64,000 nt of DNA from Mesocentrotus franciscanus (taxonomy: Eukaryota; Echinodermata; Echinoidea; Camarodonta; Strongylocentrotidae). Position 1 is the first letter of the stretch, and each line of letters opens with the position of its first letter. The position numbers and the translations under genes are program-made. A model generated the notes under the pieces. That model ran no database searches and was not told where the DNA came from. It was given only the letters and a program-made list of their open reading frames with translations. Positions 14,201-26,900 of the stretch are shown piece by piece. Location: NCBI GenBank assembly GCA_037976565.1, contig CP137674.1, positions 3,282,762 to 3,346,761 of the forward strand. Reading direction: 5' to 3'.

Positions 14201-15873
14201 GATTTTCCAGTAAAAAAAGTGTACATGTATTTACCTGATTTGACATCGTGGTTGCTAAAGAGGTCGACCTCGTATTTTAGTCGAATTTCCTAAGACGATA
14301 ATTTGATAGAATTACCAGTTCACCGTTATCACTATGGAATTGTAATCTTGAGTAAGCATGTTTCAATTTTTACAATGATTGCCGGATTTTATTTAGAGTA
14401 CTTGTGCTCCACTGGTTTGTTTTCCAAGGGAACCCAACTCATTACCTTGCTTGATTTCTTTTCCCGCTTTCGAAATGTCTTCGACATGTAAAGAATCCAA
14501 ATCTTAAAAGGGATTTTATTTGCGTCGAAGATATAATTTTTTAAATGTGCAATCTAGTTTAAATCACTTTTGGGAATAAACTTTAGATTTGAGTTCCGGA
14601 GCTTACAGTGCATGCGTGGTTATGATTTCTAAGCTTTGTATTGGAATTCTCTGGTTATTAATCCACAAAAATAATTCCTCGAATAAATAAACCCATACTT
14701 TGCTCACTCTTCTTCTTACCAGAAGTCTAAGTATAGACTTCATTATGTCTAGAGACAAAAAGATTTGACAAGGACACGTAGTACACTGTTTAACATTATC
14801 TGAAACAATGAACGCTTAAACAATTACTTTTTGCCAGAGGTTTCAAATTTTATTCCGTCATTGTCATGAGACTTGAAAGGCATCGTGAATGTCACGTGTG
14901 GTTTACATAATTTTCTGATCGATCAACAACAGGGCTTTTGTATACACTAACAATTTGATGTGTAATTTGCATACAATTGATTTTCTCTGAGCGTCGAAAG
15001 AACATGTGAAAAGTAGAGGCGGAAATATTGTATTGTTTGCGTCTTACCCAGCTCATTACTATAGCACCTCTGTTTTACTCTGCTTCGCCTTTTCTACATA
15101 TTGTTTCTGCAACTGCTCCAACATTTATAGATAGTATTCCTGTAGAAAGATTACTCCGTGACTTCCAAAACTATAGTATGAATGGATTTATATTGCTGGA
15201 GCCTCAAATTAAGACTAAGGGGTAGTAATATCGAAATGAGACTTTAATCGAAAAGTGTTTACATTTATCGTATGAACCGTTTTCCAAACCAATTATAGGC
15301 TATTCAATGAACTATCATAGTCTTTAAATAATATAATGAACTACGATTTTAGGATGATTCATATTTTCATGTTTTGTTTCGACTTAGTTTGCTAGTGTTG
15401 TAAGACAGATTCTATAAATTAGACATAAATGATTATCAGAGCTAGGAAAAACACATTTACTGCCATGTTAAATTTGCAAACCATCAAAACTGAAAAAACG
15501 CAACCATCCTAATCATAATCACATAGGTTTTGTTTGCTTCTAACTCTAAATATGAAGCGATTCTTACATGATGTAGATCAATTCAAAAAGAGAACGTTGA
15601 AGAAAACAAAATAAGAAACGCGTAATATAAGTAAATTGTTGATACTGATAGAGCAGAATAAAAAAGACCCAAAAGACCATCGCAAAGGCTTTCGAAAAAT
15701 AAAACTGTTCATCACGTTTTGAAATGTGCGAACATCCGAATACGGTGCTGAAATAGCCCGTGAGTTTATTTTTTTGAAAGCCTTTACGATGGGGTTAGTG
15801 AGATGTGATGCTTACCAGCAACTACAGCCGTGGCCAGAAGAAGGCTAACTAGCAGAAAACTAACAGCCTTCAT
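1..15873 (-). CDS. Copy B: tandem paralogue of the giant lipid transfer protein, 5' part (19 exons plus part of exon 20)
   Basis: Exons in transcription order: 15816-15873, 14087-14140, 12328-12854, 11983-12193, 11390-11669, 10901-11168, 10672-10776, 9995-10380, 9520-9760, 9013-9267, 8590-8793, 8128-8330, 7589-7993, 7199-7359, 6596-6947, 6060-6297, 5475-5694, 4937-5181, 4345-4642 and 1-4022 (truncated by the window). Exons 1 and 3-19 match copy A in length exactly; exon 2 is one codon longer. All phases chain, and the giant exon shows no minus-strand stop in the coding frame up to base 1, so this copy looks intact. It reads through both sites where copy A is frameshifted (about 1206 and 1916). 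It encodes the signal peptide, vitellogenin-N-type module, dibasic site and beta-rich middle. The helical, VWD and VWA parts would lie left of the window. The protein family is confident; whether the copy is complete is unknown. Confidence 0.92.
4345..8793 (-). CDS. Copy B exons 11-19: beta-rich middle domains
   Basis: Each exon has the same length and phase as in copy A. Substitutions are sparse except in exon 14 (7199-7359), where SSIGRRNKQNAP replaces RSIGKKNKQNPP, four changes within 12 residues. The introns also align to copy A with small differences, and neither of the two large retroposon insertions is present. Role as in copy A. Confidence 0.7.
9013..12854 (-). CDS. Copy B exons 3-10: vitellogenin-N/LPD_N-type lipid-transfer module
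   Basis: Exon lengths 527, 211, 280, 268, 105, 386, 241 and 255 nt equal those of copy A. The proteins differ by a few substitutions per exon: in exon 3 D/E, I/V and I/L changes, in exon 8 H for Q, in exon 9 two changes, in exon 10 N/K and P/T. The KKMKR dibasic site is retained at the same position. Homology between the copies ends abruptly just beyond the exon 3 acceptor (12855), because intron 2 does not align with that of copy A. Function is as for copy A. Confidence 0.82.
11219..11250. repeat. AT/CA microsatellite in copy B intron 5
   Basis: AT dinucleotides followed by a short CA run. The matching copy A site (about 45454-45485) is shorter and interrupted. Confidence 0.8.
12855..15815 (-). 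other. Copy B introns 2 and 1 (not alignable with copy A)
   Basis: Intron 2 (12855-14086) and intron 1 (14141-15815) contain short CT/CA runs near 13530 and AT-rich unique sequence. They bear no visible similarity to the corresponding introns of copy A and no recognisable gene or element. This marks the 5' limit of the highly similar block. Confidence 0.7.
15816..15873 (-). CDS. Copy B exon 1: signal peptide
   Basis: The ATG at 15873 begins MKAVSFLLVSLLLATAVVA, a hydrophobic signal peptide identical to that of copy A at 15 of 19 positions. The exon ends in phase 1 at GTAAG, matching copy A. This divergence contrasts with the near-identity of the gene bodies. The exon lies 1.7 kb upstream of exon 2. 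Confidence 0.9.
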
Positions 15874-16020
15874 GATGAAGGTAGTACATCCACTAGTAAG
15901 AGACTTAGAAGATTGGTTAGTAAAATAACTCGTTGTTGCTGTTGTTGGGTTTTAAGGCTGTCCAATCTGAAAAGATTATTTCCACCTGGCTATACTGTTT
16001 TCGAGTACCATTTACCCTGT

Positions 16021-16028
16021 ATTATATA
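16021..16028 (-). promoter_or_regulatory. TATA box of copy B
   Basis: Minus-strand TATATAAT lies about 150 bp upstream of the ATG at 15873, predicting a start site near 15990 and a 5' UTR of about 120 nt, longer than that of copy A. No other shared promoter motif was recognised. Confidence 0.5.
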
Positions 16029-16479
16029 CCAGGGTAGTAACAGCTTCATTCTAGGGGTGGTTACCGCGCATGCTCCCAATCGACGCACCTCATTGGTTGA
16101 AACTTATCTTAGAAGGCATGGGCTATAGGAGATGCCTTGACTTAATTGGCTGAATGCAGACGTCCTTCATAATTGTACTTTGTGCATATAATAATGTATC
16201 TCATAACAATTCAAACTGACTTTGGAGGCGAACAAAATATCATAGCAAAGTCGAAATCTTCAACTAAATCACGGGGGTATTAATAAACAGATAACACATG
16301 TTTCTTTTGCCCTTTGAGTCTATCAAGAGATTAAAGAAACAATGTATATTCGATATCTATAGTATACATTGCACTTTAAATACACTCTAATAAGATAATG
16401 GTATTTTGCAATTGTTCTTTGATTATGATTTTTCGGAACATGGTCATTCACATAATCTTTGGCACACTTAAAGCTCCAC

Positions 16480-16575
16480 CCTACCCCTCTCTCTCTCTCT
16501 CTCTCTACCTCTCTCTCTCACACACACACACACTCTCTCACACACACACACACACACTCTCTTTCTTTCTTTCTA
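16480..16575. repeat. CT/CA compound microsatellite
   Basis: Alternating CT and CA runs upstream of copy B, ending in a TTTC run. Confidence 0.85.
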
Positions 16576-17429
16576 TCTAACTATCTCTCATAGAGACCCA
16601 CTTTTTTGTGGGGGTTATCAAACTTGTTTGATCATCATGAACTGCTTCATGGTTTACAATGAATAATGACTAAACAATTTCCTCCATGGTATTATAAGCT
16701 GAGAAATGTAGGCCTACTAATTTCAAACTTCTTTTGGTCTACAACTGTTTCCAGTTTTGTTGACATGCCTGAAGGTTGTGATATCCTTGATCTTATTTTC
16801 ATAAATGGATGTTTCAAAAATGTAAATGATTGCATAGAGATTAGATCGCCGTTCCCCACCTTTCAAGATCTTGGTGTTCACTATAAGCCTTACAAACTCT
16901 TAAAATGTATACCTTGACATGGATTATGTAGGATTCTGTTTTCCTTTTGTTTATTTCAATAGATAAGCCAAAACAATGAACATTGTGCGTGCCAAGTGTC
17001 CTCATTTCTGGTCCACATTGAAATAAAAGTTCAAGGAAGATTAAGATAAGTCTAAGCATTTCACAATCATTGCGTAAATGACATTCAAGTCAAATTCTCC
17101 AATAACATCAACAGAGGTTATCTTTAAGAGGTGTCTTTCAAGCCGGCCAGCTTGTATTATATAACATGATTGTATAACATGTGGTTTAACAGTGTTGCAA
17201 TAATGTTTCAGTGTAGTGCAGGCGTCAAGCAAAAGTTGTATTACGTAATTTTGGTCATCTGATCTAGAGTCAACTATAGCTTCTGAATGGAATGGTAAAT
17301 GTGTATTTAATCATGGATCAAAATACGTAAAGGGTGTTGCTATTTTGCTAAGCAAAAATAAAAAAATTGAGTAAGTGGACACATATTCTAAAAGTGATGG
17401 AAGAGCAATCGCTATGAGATGTTTATACA

Positions 17430-20160
17430 AATGTGAATTATTTTTTAGGGCTGAATGTATATGCTCCTACCAGACGGACAGAAAATAATTTTTATTTCGA
17501 AGGTCTATTAAATTGGCTTTTAAATTTTAAAGGGCAAAACGATCAAGTAATTGCTGGCGGAGATTGTAACTGTATTCAAAACAAATGTCTTGATTGTGAA
17601 GTTTTGTCTAGTGTTCATTTACCCCCAAAAAACAACTTCACTATGTTTAAGAAAAAATTAGATCTAATTGACATATGGAAAAAAGTTAATCCGGATGAGA
17701 GGCAACTCACTTGGAGGCAAGTATCATTAGGATTATTCTCCCTTCTAGATTATTGGCTCGATCGTCTCTCGTGAAGTATGTGATTCTTTTTACTCAACAG
17801 ATATTAGACCTGCTATCAAATGTGACCATAATGCGGTCTCTTTGAAAATAAAAACTTCAAAGGAAGTACGTGTGAGAGGTTATTGGGAAATAAACAATCA
17901 ATCGTTAAACGATGCAGTGTATAAAGAAATATCTGAAATATAATTAGAAAGGTTAAATTAAATGATTCGTTATGTGTACAAATGAAATGGGAAATGTGTG
18001 GAAAGTGGAAATTAAAGAATTTTCTATGAAATATTCACAAGAAATTAGTAAAAAAAAAAGATTGATTTATGAAGATTTAGAAAAGAAATACTGTTCATTG
18101 CAAAAGGAAGTAGATAAGAACCCCACTGAAGAAAATATGCAAGAGTTAAAAGATCAGGTTGATAAGTTTTTAATTTAGACAATATAAAGGAGCTTTCATC
18201 CGTTCCAGGGGGAAATGGTTAGAAGAAGGGGAAAATAAACTCGTTATTTCTTGCAGATTGAAAAGAAAAAATGGTATTAAAAAGGAATTTGATCGTATAG
18301 AAAAGTCAGGAAAAAAATTATTAAACAGGGAAATATATCATTAGAAATTTATAATTATTACAAAGATTTGTACAGTATAAAAGGAGGTAGTATTGAGAAA
18401 GAAGAATATATTCATAATTTTGATCGAAATGTTCAGTTGACAACTTTAAAAGAAAATGAGGCACTAAGCTGTGAAGGTGACCTTACGGAAAAGGAATATG
18501 CAGAAGCACTGTCTTCAATGCATAATAAGCACCTGGAAGCGACGGCTTGAGTGTTGAGTTCTACAGATGTTTTTGGTCAGAGATAAAAATATTTATTAAT
18601 AGACTGTTTGAATTACGGATAAAGTAAACAGTGTTTGTCACCAAGTCAAGGGCAAGCTGTTTTAACATTGTCGTATAAAGTGATGAAAATAAATACAGAT
18701 TATGTGGATGGAGATTGTGGGGAAAGTACTGAACAACTAATAAAATATTTGGGAAAATATATCGGAAAGAATAAAATGGAAAATGAATGATTGAATTGGG
18801 ATGGGGGGGGGATCGAAAATTTCCAAAATGTATTGATAAACTGGAAACAGAGAATATTAACGTTGTATGGTAAAGTGGTTGTTATCAAAGCCTTAATCGT
18901 TTCACAAATTGTTTATACGGCAATTGTAGTACCTGCTAAAAAATTTGTTATTAAATCATTGTATACAATTATTTCTGCTTTTCTTTGGGAGTTCAAAAAG
19001 AGAAAGAGTGAAAAGAAATGTCTGTATAAATAAAAAGTTAGATGGTGGTCTTGATATGGTAGACATGGAATCGAAAATAAATTCTTTGTATTTATCTTGG
19101 ATAAGCAAACTATTGGTCGGCATGAAACAATTTGTAGATGGAAATCATTATTCAAATGTTGGATTGTAATGATTGGAATTTTTCCAGATATCTTACGATA
19201 TAATTTAAATAAGAAAGATATGAAAATGTTGTGTAAACAAAATAGACTGCCAGAGTTTTATCAAAATCTTCTTAATGCATGATCAGAATTTAAATATCGA
19301 GGTTTAGTTGAGGTAACAGAAATAAAAGAGGACATATTATGGAAAAATAGTCATATTAGATTTAACAATTCTACATTATTGTTTTTAAAGTGGTATGTAG
19401 CTGGAATTTGTAAAGTAATTGTGATTTCAAATTGAAGCTGGAAAGATTCGATTCTGTTAAATAGTAAATTTGGTATTCATCAATTATTATTTGAGTTCGA
19501 ATACGCGAAATTGAAGAAAAGTTTTTCAAGCTATTGGTTAAATAAATCGTGTATTCGAAAGAAAGTTCCATTAAGGAGTAAACGAAACCATTCAAATTTG
19601 ATAGAAGTAGCTACAGGAGATTGTGTTGATATATTTAGTTTGAAGGCGAAACATTATTATTTATCCCTCCTTAAACAAAAACTTCAAAAAGAAAACTTCA
19701 GAAATCAAACACGTTACTGGGAAAATTATTTGAATTTACCTTTTTCTGTTAATTGGCAGAAAGTATTCAATTTTAAATTTCAACAAATAGGAGATAATAG
19801 GATAAAGGAAGTTAATTTTAAAGTATTGAATAATGTTTTTCATCAAAACATAATCTATGCAGATGGCGTATAATGGACAATGACCAGTGTGATATATGTA
19901 AAGAAACAGAAACAACTTTTTATGTTTTGTTAAAATGTAATAGGTTCTAGCTTTAGTAATAGGGTTCGATGGAAAATTATCGAAAACTTATTTTATAATT
20001 ACTTTCATGAGCAAATAGGTATTAATGAAAAAAACATTAGTTATAGGTTATTATTTTGAAGAAAAAGAAAACTTTGTGATAAACTTCATGTTAACTTTAG
20101 GCCAATATGTAATATACAAAATGTATTATATCCAAATTCGCTATGAAGGTAAAGAGTATA
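17430..20160 (+). pseudogene. Decayed L1/Tx1-like LINE ORF2 with internal deletion
   Basis: Broken frames on the plus strand show, in order: an APE endonuclease part (LGLNVYAPTRR, then VIAGGDCNC), a coiled region, the start of the reverse transcriptase (GLSVEFYRCFW near 18550, as in L1 GLTVEFYKxFW), then immediately the post-catalytic region (NWKQRILTLYGKVVVIKAL near 18830-18900), and a C-terminal cysteine knuckle (CDICKETETTFYVLLKC near 19885-19940). The catalytic palm with the YADD-type motif is missing. Many stops and frameshifts make it inactive. It lies between the two lipid-transfer genes. Confidence 0.75.
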
Positions 20161-20444
20161 ATAGTTAAAGTCTATTTATTATTTTCAAATAAAAACTACG
20201 ATATAATATAGCAAATAAGCAAAGCGTTTTTTTGACGAAACACAAAGAAATTATTCAAGAAATGTTAAGTTTATAACCATTCATTTAATTACTTTTGTCT
20301 TTTTTAGTATGTTTAAAATGTAAATTGATGTAAATATATATGAACTATGAAATATGTAAAATAAAACACCTCGGTAAGAGGATAAGAAAAAAATTACGTA
20401 AGATGCAACAGAAAACAGTGTTATAGGTTAAAGTTATCATCATC

Positions 20445-20570
20445 CTCATCATCATCATCTTCATCATCATCATCATCCAGTGCCAGGTCTGTTACAGAAA
20501 TCGGTGGTCATGGCCCTCCATTTCTGTCTGTTATCCGCTATTCTTAAAAAGCTTCCTCCCCCTGCAGAAA
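20445..20570 (-). pseudogene. LINE 3' end with ATG-type tail
   Basis: The minus-strand frame reads FLRIADNRQKWRAMTTDFCN and stops at 20473-20475, the kind of DR-x-x-WR terminus seen in RTE-like LINE proteins. It is followed by a GAT/ATC microsatellite tail at about 20440-20475. Only the extreme C-terminus is preserved. Confidence 0.5.
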
Positions 20571-20829
20571 CTTAAATACGTTTGAGGATTTTCGGGCAAC
20601 TCGCTTCCCGAATAGGAGGTTATGGTTGCCCGAATATTGGAACTTTCGATATCTTAGGGGTGAGCCCCCAGCAACTCTTTCAATCCCACTTTCGTAAGCC
20701 TATGACTGCAACAGAACGGTAGATCGAGTTACGAATTTTGAATTTCGTAATTAACGAATTATCTGGAGGATAGTCAAAGAAGTTGGCAAGTTAACGGAAA
20801 GTTCATAATATTTCTTTTAAATGCTGATC

Positions 20830-20885
20830 CTTTCTCAATGCTATTTCTTCTTCTTCTTCTTCTTGTCCTCTTCTTCGTCTAGTAA
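20830..20885. repeat. TTC microsatellite
   Basis: A CTT/TTC run with interruptions, with no coding potential. Confidence 0.7.
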
Positions 20886-21498
20886 TCTTCAAAGGGCTAT
20901 GCAGCCTATCACGAAGATGAACTCAAGATTAGAAGAGGTGTGAGGAAGCATATCAGGACAATTACCCCCTGAACAATGGACAATTACAATAGGATTTTGT
21001 TTTTTTCATTAAAAAAAAATCTGAAAGAACAAGAAATTTCAAGACGGGTCCTTGTTCGCATGAATGTGTATACATATGTAGATCCAAACGTTTTGGCGAA
21101 AATATGGTAGATCTCTATTTTTGTGCAAGTGTACCCCATAACGCAAATAGAGCCGGTTTTGTACCCAATTTTATTCAAAAGGGGTCATGTTTTTAGGAAA
21201 TTGCTCTTGAGTATATGCTTAATAGGTGGTCATGTTTTTTTTCTTCGCTACGTGGCTTTGAAATAAGAGGAAAGGGATATAAAATAAAAGGGAAAGGTTA
21301 TTCACCTTGCTAAGGATATTTTTTTTCTTCAAAGAATAGTCGTGATATTTATCTAACAATTCCGAAATGAAATTCTGTTTTTGTCTGTCTTTTACAAATC
21401 ATTCCTGTTGAATTTGTCCTGTATTTTGTATGTAATGATTCGATTACTCATGACTTCATGACAAGTTATGATCCCATTCCGTTTCTGTCTTTTCGCTC

Positions 21499-21865
21499 TT
21501 GGTCTTGCCCCATCCTTCTCTAGCTGTACATCCCTCTCATCTCCTGTCTCCCTTTCTCCTCTCCTCTCCTTATCTCTTCTCCTGTCCTGAGCTCCCCTCT
21601 CCTTCTCTCTTCTCCTTCTCTCCTCTCCTAAGCTCCAATAAACTCTCCTCTCCTCTCTCAGCTCTAATCATCTCCTCCCCACTCCTCTCAGCTCCTTCTC
21701 TCCTCTCCCCTCTCCTTCTTCTCTCTCCTCTCCTTCTCTCCTCTCCTTCTCTCCTCTCCTGAGCTCCCATAAACTCTCTTCTCCTCTCTTAGCTCTAATC
21801 ATCTCCTCTCCTTCTCCCCTCTCCTCTCCCTTCTCTGGCCCATCTTCTCCTCTCACATTCCTTTT
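21499..21865 (+). repeat. CT-rich low-complexity block
   Basis: About 365 bp of degenerate CTCCT-type polypyrimidine repeats. A larger unit (from AACTCTC to CTAATCATCTCCTC) appears twice, near 21650 and 21772. The open frames here are compositional artefacts. Confidence 0.85.
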
Positions 21866-22654
21866 TTCTTTCTTATTTTGGATTACCATTTCATTCTCAG
21901 TATTTTTCTCACAATCTATTTAAAAGGTTTCATCTTAACATCTGCGTAGTGCAGCATACAATGTAACAAGAAGCTACGTGCACCTTCATATACACCATGT
22001 ACTCATGTGTTCTGACACGTGTATGTCTTTCACATAAATAATTCTTCCCCTAGGTTAATAATATTTGCAAGGGGCTTGTTGATTCACGATATGATGAAAA
22101 ATGTGAAAGATTTCATTCAATGAATTTGATTGTCAGAATTTCCTCTTAATTTAGTGGTATGAGTGAGTTACCTTGAGACCTTGCCCGAAGGTTATCAATT
22201 TTCCAGTTGCATTTTGTAAAATATTTTGATACTACACTGTACATCACTCACACATTCGTTGTACATATTTCTGACATCATAAAAATCAACAGCAGTCATT
22301 ATTGCCAGAACTAAATGTTTTTATATTTCCATATTCGTTGCAAATTAATAATTGACAATGATGTTCTTTTTGGCAACTCAAAATACATAATACATGTACT
22401 TCTTGAATTCAGGATTTGGGACAGAATAAAGGGAGTTTTCATAAATAAGGCACATCACCCAGCTAATAGTAGAATTCCTTAGGTATATTGATAGACAAAG
22501 AATTCACAGTAATTACACACATTTATACGTGGTAAAACTGTTATGACGACCCTGTCTTACATCCTATATACTGCCATATAAGTCAGGGCAAACAACCTAA
22601 ACAGTCATTCTATGAAGAATTATAAAGATATCAAATGAAAGCAAAAGTAAAAAA

Positions 22655-23381
22655 GTTTTCTTTGTTCGGTTATTTATTTAACCTCACATCAAATACATAA
22701 ATACACAAGTTATAACAAAAGAAAACATTCAAAAACATTGTTCATTACATTTCTCAAATTTGTTTGCATGTGAGCATATGCCTCGTAATTGAAGCAAAAT
22801 TTAAAACGTTGATAACTTTACTTAGATCTGGCTTTTTCAAAGTTATTAACAAAGTCATACATGTATCTCATGGAAAGGATTTAAAGACTTTAATGTCTTT
22901 TATTGCATTAAAAGAAGTCAAAGGACCAGTGTTAAATGTTAAAGTCAGAAACAGACTTTCAGAGATTTTTAGTTTAAAAATCAATATATGCTGAAGAAAA
23001 ATACTAACACGAAAATCCAATGAATGTTTCAAAATTTGAAAAAAAAAATTAATCATCGTAATTTACTGGATGTTAAACAAGTCGTAGTCAGGGAAAATGC
23101 ATTGTCAAACAGGAGAAAATAGCTTGGATATATGAAGGGCTCACTGAAGACGACAGAACATGAATCAAGTTCATCATTTTTCACAGAAAAACAAATATCA
23201 TGTTAACATCACTTTATATTGTGATGTTTTCTTAGAATATTGTACTAAGTGGTGATGAAATAACTTCTTGCATTTTAATTAAAGCTATTCTGAACGAAAA
23301 AAAAAGCATGCAGCCCTCACATTGTTCTATCCAAAGCTAATAGTAGTGTTGCTTTTTAATGTTAGGTAGAGGTCTATGAAC
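22655..23381 (-). terminator. Copy A 3' UTR and candidate poly(A) signal
   Basis: AT-rich non-coding sequence follows the stop codon. A canonical AATAAA on the minus strand lies at 22673-22678, giving a 3' UTR of about 700 nt. I chose it as the nearest convincing hexamer. Variant signals closer to the stop are possible. Confidence 0.4.
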
Positions 23382-23575
23382 TTAATAATCGACGTCAATG
23401 AAGCGGGTGATTTGGCATTCATTTCGGGACTCTCCATACATGCCAATGACACAGCGACAGATGAAGTCAACCTGACCAGTAGCCTGGGGTTGGATCTGTT
23501 TCCAGACCATCCTGGGTAGCATGGTGTTCAAGTCACGGTGTCCAGTCTGCAGCCAGCGAAGACCCATTACAGAAC
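23382..23575 (-). CDS. Copy A exon 28: C-terminal tail and stop codon
   Basis: The final 63 residues, with acceptor AG before 23575 and TAA at 23382-23384. The tail contains FICRCVIGMYGESRNECQI, three cysteines that could pair with the preceding domains. I do not recognise a named domain. It is the last coding exon because the next in-frame signals are a stop and AT-rich 3' UTR-like sequence. Confidence 0.85.
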
Positions 23576-23913
23576 CTATGGTGACAATATGAAAAGAATA
23601 TGAGTCTTAAAGGACAGGGGCAAATGTATTCTTATTAAATTCAATTCAATTCTCAAAATTGAATCTTTCATTACAAATTATTCCTGCGGGTTAGTATTAA
23701 TAACATTCTATGCCAATGAGATAAAAAGCAATTGATAAATATCAGAAGGAATTTTTTTCTTTAAAATTATATAATAATCTGTACAATAAAACAAAATAAC
23801 AATAACATCCAAGAGAATGTTTATTCGAGCTGGTTTATTTCTATATCAGTCAGTTACCTTGTTGTCAGATTTTAATAATTCACCATGAGAATGTGGTAGA
23901 ATAAAATTGAACT

Positions 23914-23944
<31 letters not shown>

Positions 23945-26900
23945 CTTTTAGTAGATACTCACCACGTGTAGCCTTTGCAAGTTTGGCATACTGTCCTGAA
24001 GGAATGGCTAGACGATCGATACCCACTTCACCGCTGTTCTTCTTGTTGATGATCTGCTTACCAAGGTAGTTGACACCAAGGATTGGAGAATCTGTACTCT
24101 TCTTGTTCAGAGTAGGGTAGGATGAGAAGACATTGAAGGTGATTCCTTGACGGTCCAGGCGTTTCTGAATAGCTACTCTGCTATTGTTGATGTTGAGTAG
24201 GTAGTCAAAGTGATTGGTACTCTCCTCCTGTTATGAAAGAAAAACAATCATAGATTATGTTTCAACATCAATAGAAAAGCTTGAACACATGCAATTAGAG
24301 GAAAAGAAAGGAAAAAAATAATCTACTATTGTTTAGAAATTATTTGCAGATGCGAAAGATTCCCATTAACTTTTTTTTTAAATTCTTTGAAAGTATTTAA
24401 AAGTACGTTCATCATTCCTGGGATGGTTCTAGAAGGTTAATCTTACATCAGTCACATATTCTCAATTTAATGAGTATTAATCTTTTCATTTCCAGCAAGA
24501 TCCTACGTACCATCAAATCTTCATCAGCAACCAGGATGATGATCTTGGCAGCCTCCCTGCGGAATGGATAGGTGGCAGCAAGCTGGATAGCCCCCATAGC
24601 ATCAATGGGCCTAGCTCCTTCAAAGACTAAACTGTCAACACCGCTGGAAGCACAGTCCACGCTGCTTTCCATCAGATGACCACATAGTGTATGAACATGA
24701 GGTCGCCCATGGATGTCCGAACCACCATATGCAGTAATTCCATATCTGACATCATTCACTTCATTGAGCTTCCTGCTCATTCTGGAAATGATGGTCTTGA
24801 TACCTGACTTGATCACATTGTCTTCAGCCATTGCAGCAGTTTCAGACACGACAAAGATGATATCTGCAGAGCTTGTAGACATGCCATTCTCCTGGCTGAC
24901 TTCCCCAACAGTGCAGTTAACTATAAAATACAGTAAGGAATGGGAAAATAAATGATATGTAATATAAATTTTACTTTATTTGAATATTCTTCTATTCTTT
25001 CAAATTTCTCTGCTCAAAAATAAAATTCATGAAAAACAAAAGAAATTGGTAATCGATAGAAAGACAAGGGTTGTTAAAAAAAACATCAATGAAAATTGCA
25101 TGTAGGGCAATATGAAATATATATGGGGTATCTTTTCAAACTCTTTCAGAGCTGGAGAAACAAATTTTGAAATCAAATTTTTGCCGTTCAATGGAACTTA
25201 CAGCATTCAGGTTCGTAGCTGACAGTACGGTGCAGATGCTTGCCAAGAGTGGCTACAGGATTGATGACTTCACATATTGGGTTGCACTTCCTAGTCTCCT
25301 CAACACAGAAGTTGTAGAACTCAGCCTGGTTGATATCCTGGAAGGTGGCATTCAATGTTGAGTCTTCATCAAGGAACATGTCTCTGCATTTCTCAATGGT
25401 TGATCGACAGGACCCAAATCGAGATGGAATAACGTTTCTTGGCGTGTCAATTGGAGAGACATCATATGCTGAAATGAACTCTGCAACATCAGTTGTAATA
25501 CCGCCCTCTGGCAGAATGAAGTCGTTGTGATATTCTGTGTCGAGGTTGCCCAGGAGTCCACGAGACTTCCCATGGTACCAGCCACTCAGATGGAAGATGC
25601 ATAAGAACTGGTCAACATGGCAGGAGAGAGCAATGCCCTTGGTTGATGTCACATTCACCCATGGACCCTTGGCCATAATGGTCAACTCCTTGCTGATTTG
25701 TGTCTGGTAGGGTAGTTCCTGCAGGGTTGGCAATCCATTGATATGGACAACATTCTCGTCATCAATTGCAACACTCATGTTGCGGACGACAAGGGTAATG
25801 CGTTTCTTCTGAACCAAAAGAGTGAAGTTACGATCTACGTAGTCATGAGCCAGGACGTAGGTTTGCTGTTCGTTGGCGTATGCGGGAACACTGTACACCT
25901 TGCCATCAAATGTCATGACATGGTTCTCACCAAAGATCATGGCTGTGTCTGTAATATGGACAAGAATTTAAAAAAAAAATTGTAATGTCATGATTGCATA
26001 ATGTAAATCTTCTCAAACTAAGTCTCTTTCAGAAGAGATTGCATTCAAATACTTGCATTTTTTTTATATTTAAGAGACACATGTTCATTTCATGTTATAT
26101 TCCAGATTTGTAAATAAATTATCCCTAAATAAATTCCATTGTATAAAATAATTTAAAGCCAAAAAATTCTTAGCAGGCAGAACAAAATTAATTATCACTT
26201 CCTTGTATGAACCTACGTGTATATAAATTTGAATAGACTATGCACACTAGAAAACGTTTTTGGTTTCTAGAAAGATTTGTTTAATTTAGGTTACTATTAT
26301 CTACAATTAAATAAAAATACTCACATGTCCAAGGGCTGTAAATTCTGATGTGTTCCAGTGGAAGAATTTCAACAGGGATACGGAGCTCTTGGAGAACTGT
26401 AAGGACTTTGGTGATGTATTCAGACAGCTTGGTCTCAAGTTGAAGCTTGAGGTCCTCGATGTCAGCCTTGATCTTTTTGTAGGTTTCTGGCCAGTTCTGT
26501 TTGATCTCCGTGATCTTTTCCAGCAGTTCGGTCCACTTCTCATTGGCCTTTATCTTCAGAGTCTCCACCTTGGCCATTATATTCTCTCGGAAGTGAGTGG
26601 CATTTTGTTTGAGTTCCTCCATGATTACCTTTGCAACCTCATACTGGGCCAGGACTTGCCTCTTGATCTCGGGATATTTTTCTTCCATTATTATTCTCTT
26701 CAGCTCTGGGTACTTCTCTTCAAGGAGGACTCTCTTCAACTCAGGCAAGGTCTCAGTCTTGAAATGAAGAGCCATTTGTTTCAGATTGGTCAGCAACTCA
26801 GGGTCCTTGACAAATCTTGTCAGATTGGTGATCATCTCGTTGATCTTTGGCTTGATCTCCTCCTCCCATCTGGTCAAGATTTCTTCTTTCTTCTCCATGA

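Noticed and set aside
14235..14289. Possible extra exon in copy B intron 1 (frame EIRLKYEVDLFSNHDVKSG)
   Set aside because: It has AG and GT borders, but its length of 55 nt would break the frame between exons 1 and 2 and create a stop. There is no counterpart in copy A.
21499..21889. Open frames on both strands in the CT-rich block
   Set aside because: Low-complexity S/L/P and E/R/G translations result purely from the repeat.
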